64,000 nt of DNA from Microbacterium paraoxydans. GTDB lineage: Bacteria; Actinomycetota; Actinomycetes; Actinomycetales; Microbacteriaceae. Below are positions 63,266 to 64,000 of the stretch, in pieces (the stretch's first letter is position 1; the number at the start of each line of letters is the position of its first letter). The notes under the pieces are model-generated. The model saw nothing but the letters and a program-made list of their open reading frames with translations. It was not told the origin of the DNA and did no database searches. The stretch is taken from NCBI RefSeq assembly GCF_019056515.1, contig NZ_CP064873.1:2914001-2978000 (forward strand), in the 5' to 3' direction. The translations under genes and the position numbers were made by a program.

Positions 63266-64000
63266 GGAACCCGGTGCAGCCACGCGTCGGTCGAGAACTT
63301 CGACTCCACCAGCGCCTGGGCATCGGCGTACTCGTCCGGCGTGATGCCGCCGTCCTCGGCGGAGGTGAGCGAGCGGAACGTGTCCTTGAAGCGCTCGATG
63401 ATCTCGGCACGCTCCAGTCCGGTCTGGCTCCGCAGCGGGTCGACGCGCTTGGCTGCCGAGGTCGTCCCCTTGTCGCTGAGCTTCTCGCGGCCGATCCGCA
63501 GCACCTCGGTCATCATCTGGCCGTCGATGTCGTAGGAGAGGGTGGCGTGGTGCAGCACACCTCCGTTCGCGAGGCGCTTCTGCGCGGCGCCGCCGATCTT
63601 GCCGGTCGGGCTCGCGATGTCGTTGAGCGGCTGGTAGACGGCGTCGATGCCGAGCGACCGGAGCGCCTGCAGCACCCAGTCGTCGAGGAACGCGTAGGAG
63701 TCGGCGAAGGTCATGCCCGCCACGAGCGAGGCCGGCACGTACAGCGAGTAGGTGATGATCTGTCCCGCCGCCATGAGCATCGCCCCGCCGCCGGAGATGC
63801 GCCGGACGACGTCGAATCCGTGCTTCGCGGCGCCCTCAGGGTCGACCTCGTTGCGGTACGACTGGAAGGAGCCGATGACGACGGCCGACTCGTCCCATTC
63901 CCAGATGCGCAGGGTCGGGCGACGGCGCCCCTCGCCCACCCGGGAGGTGAGCACCTCGTCGAGCGCGAGGTTCATGCGCGGCGAGACCGCCTTCTCGTGG
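63262..64000 (-). CDS. lipoate-protein ligase A-like protein, partial (5' end outside window)
   Basis: Residues visible from the window edge read HEKAVSPRMNLALDEVLTSR and continue RIWEWDESAVVIGSFQSYRN, RRISGGGAMLMAAGQIITYS, NDIASPTGKIGGAAQKR and LHHATLSYDID. These are the LplA/BPL catalytic-domain landmarks: the RR(x)SGGGA loop and the Lys of GKIGG. Such enzymes attach lipoate or octanoate to 2-oxoacid dehydrogenases, though LplA-like paralogues also exist. The ATG at 63975 could be the start, but coding-like sequence continues upstream, so the gene is treated as cut by the window. Confidence 0.85.
   Translation of the reverse strand, partial: HEKAVSPRMNLALDEVLTSRVGEGRRRPTLRIWEWDESAVVIGSFQSYRNEVDPEGAAKHGFDVVRRISGGGAMLMAAGQIITYSLYVPASLVAGMTFADSYAFLDDWVLQALRSLGIDAVYQPLNDIASPTGKIGGAAQKRLANGGVLHHATLSYDIDGQMMTEVLRIGREKLSDKGTTSAAKRVDPLRSQTGLERAEIIERFKDTFRSLTSAEDGGITPDEYADAQALVESKFSTDAWLHRVP

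Overview
The window is a stretch of a high-GC actinobacterial chromosome, most likely Microbacterium or a close Microbacteriaceae relative. The 5' half of a 16S rRNA gene at the left edge has the Microbacterium-type sequence (for example AACAGGCTTAGATACCC around E. coli position 780-800). Other features fit: cydABDC, clpC, hsp20 with a MerR partner, very GC-rich codon use, many 4-base ATGA/GTGA overlaps, and many genes with a TANNNT box 6-7 bases upstream of the start codon (leaderless mRNAs). I see no phage, insertion sequence, CRISPR array or plasmid functions.

Layout. 1-1112: rrs and its promoter (minus). 1.3-4.8 kb: FadR-type regulator, FMN 2-hydroxyacid (lactate) dehydrogenase and MHS transporter. 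4.9-5.2 kb: tRNA-Ala(CGC) and tRNA-Ser(CGA), each with a terminator. 5.2-7.3 kb: UROD/MetE-like protein and a 2OG-oxygenase-like protein. 7.3-13.7 kb: cytochrome bd locus (Fe-S-type regulator, cydA, cydB, cydD, cydC) in which cydD carries an apparent frameshift. 13.8-19.8 kb: radA, three small genes, clpC. 19.9-22.2 kb: a translationally coupled operon of three DUF2975-like membrane paralogues and a YozG-like HTH repressor, with a palindrome over its promoter. 22.3-28.4 kb: lipoprotein, DAACS symporter, CPA1 antiporter, MerR/Hsp20, luciferase-like oxidoreductase. 28.4-33.9 kb: pheA, pgm and a DUF559-type protein set among 14 copies of an interrupted palindrome that is always 54 nt long. 33.9-36.7 kb: SsuABC/NMT1-type ABC transporter. 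36.8-49.7 kb: sugar/uronate catabolic cluster (glycerate kinase, LacI, two TIM-barrel isomerases, DUF993, Gfo/Idh/MocA, DeoR-LacI hybrid regulator, heparinase II/III, 2-hydroxyacid dehydrogenase, DUF2264). 49.7-57.6 kb: LacI-controlled galTKE, a GPH-type transporter, ChbG deacetylase and ROK regulator. 57.9-62.2 kb: acetyltransferase, then aldehyde dehydrogenase, Lrp, PuuB-like oxidase and cupin, consistent with polyamine catabolism. 62.2-64.0 kb: orphan DNA methyltransferase and a lipoate ligase-like gene that runs off the window.

How it works together. Several modules carry their own regulator and recognisable operators. The gal module has two LacI-like palindromes, one covering the GTG start of a leaderless galT. 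The sugar/uronate cluster shares GGNAAGCGCWTNCC sites in front of three transcription units. The DUF2975 operon has a promoter framed by two GGGTTTATCGAC arms.

The most unusual content is non-coding: four intergenic repeat families (A, about 82 nt; B, exactly 54 nt; C, about 122 nt; D, an 18-nt-period array that is translated into the N-terminus of the methyltransferase). None of these is explained by a mobile-element gene in the window.
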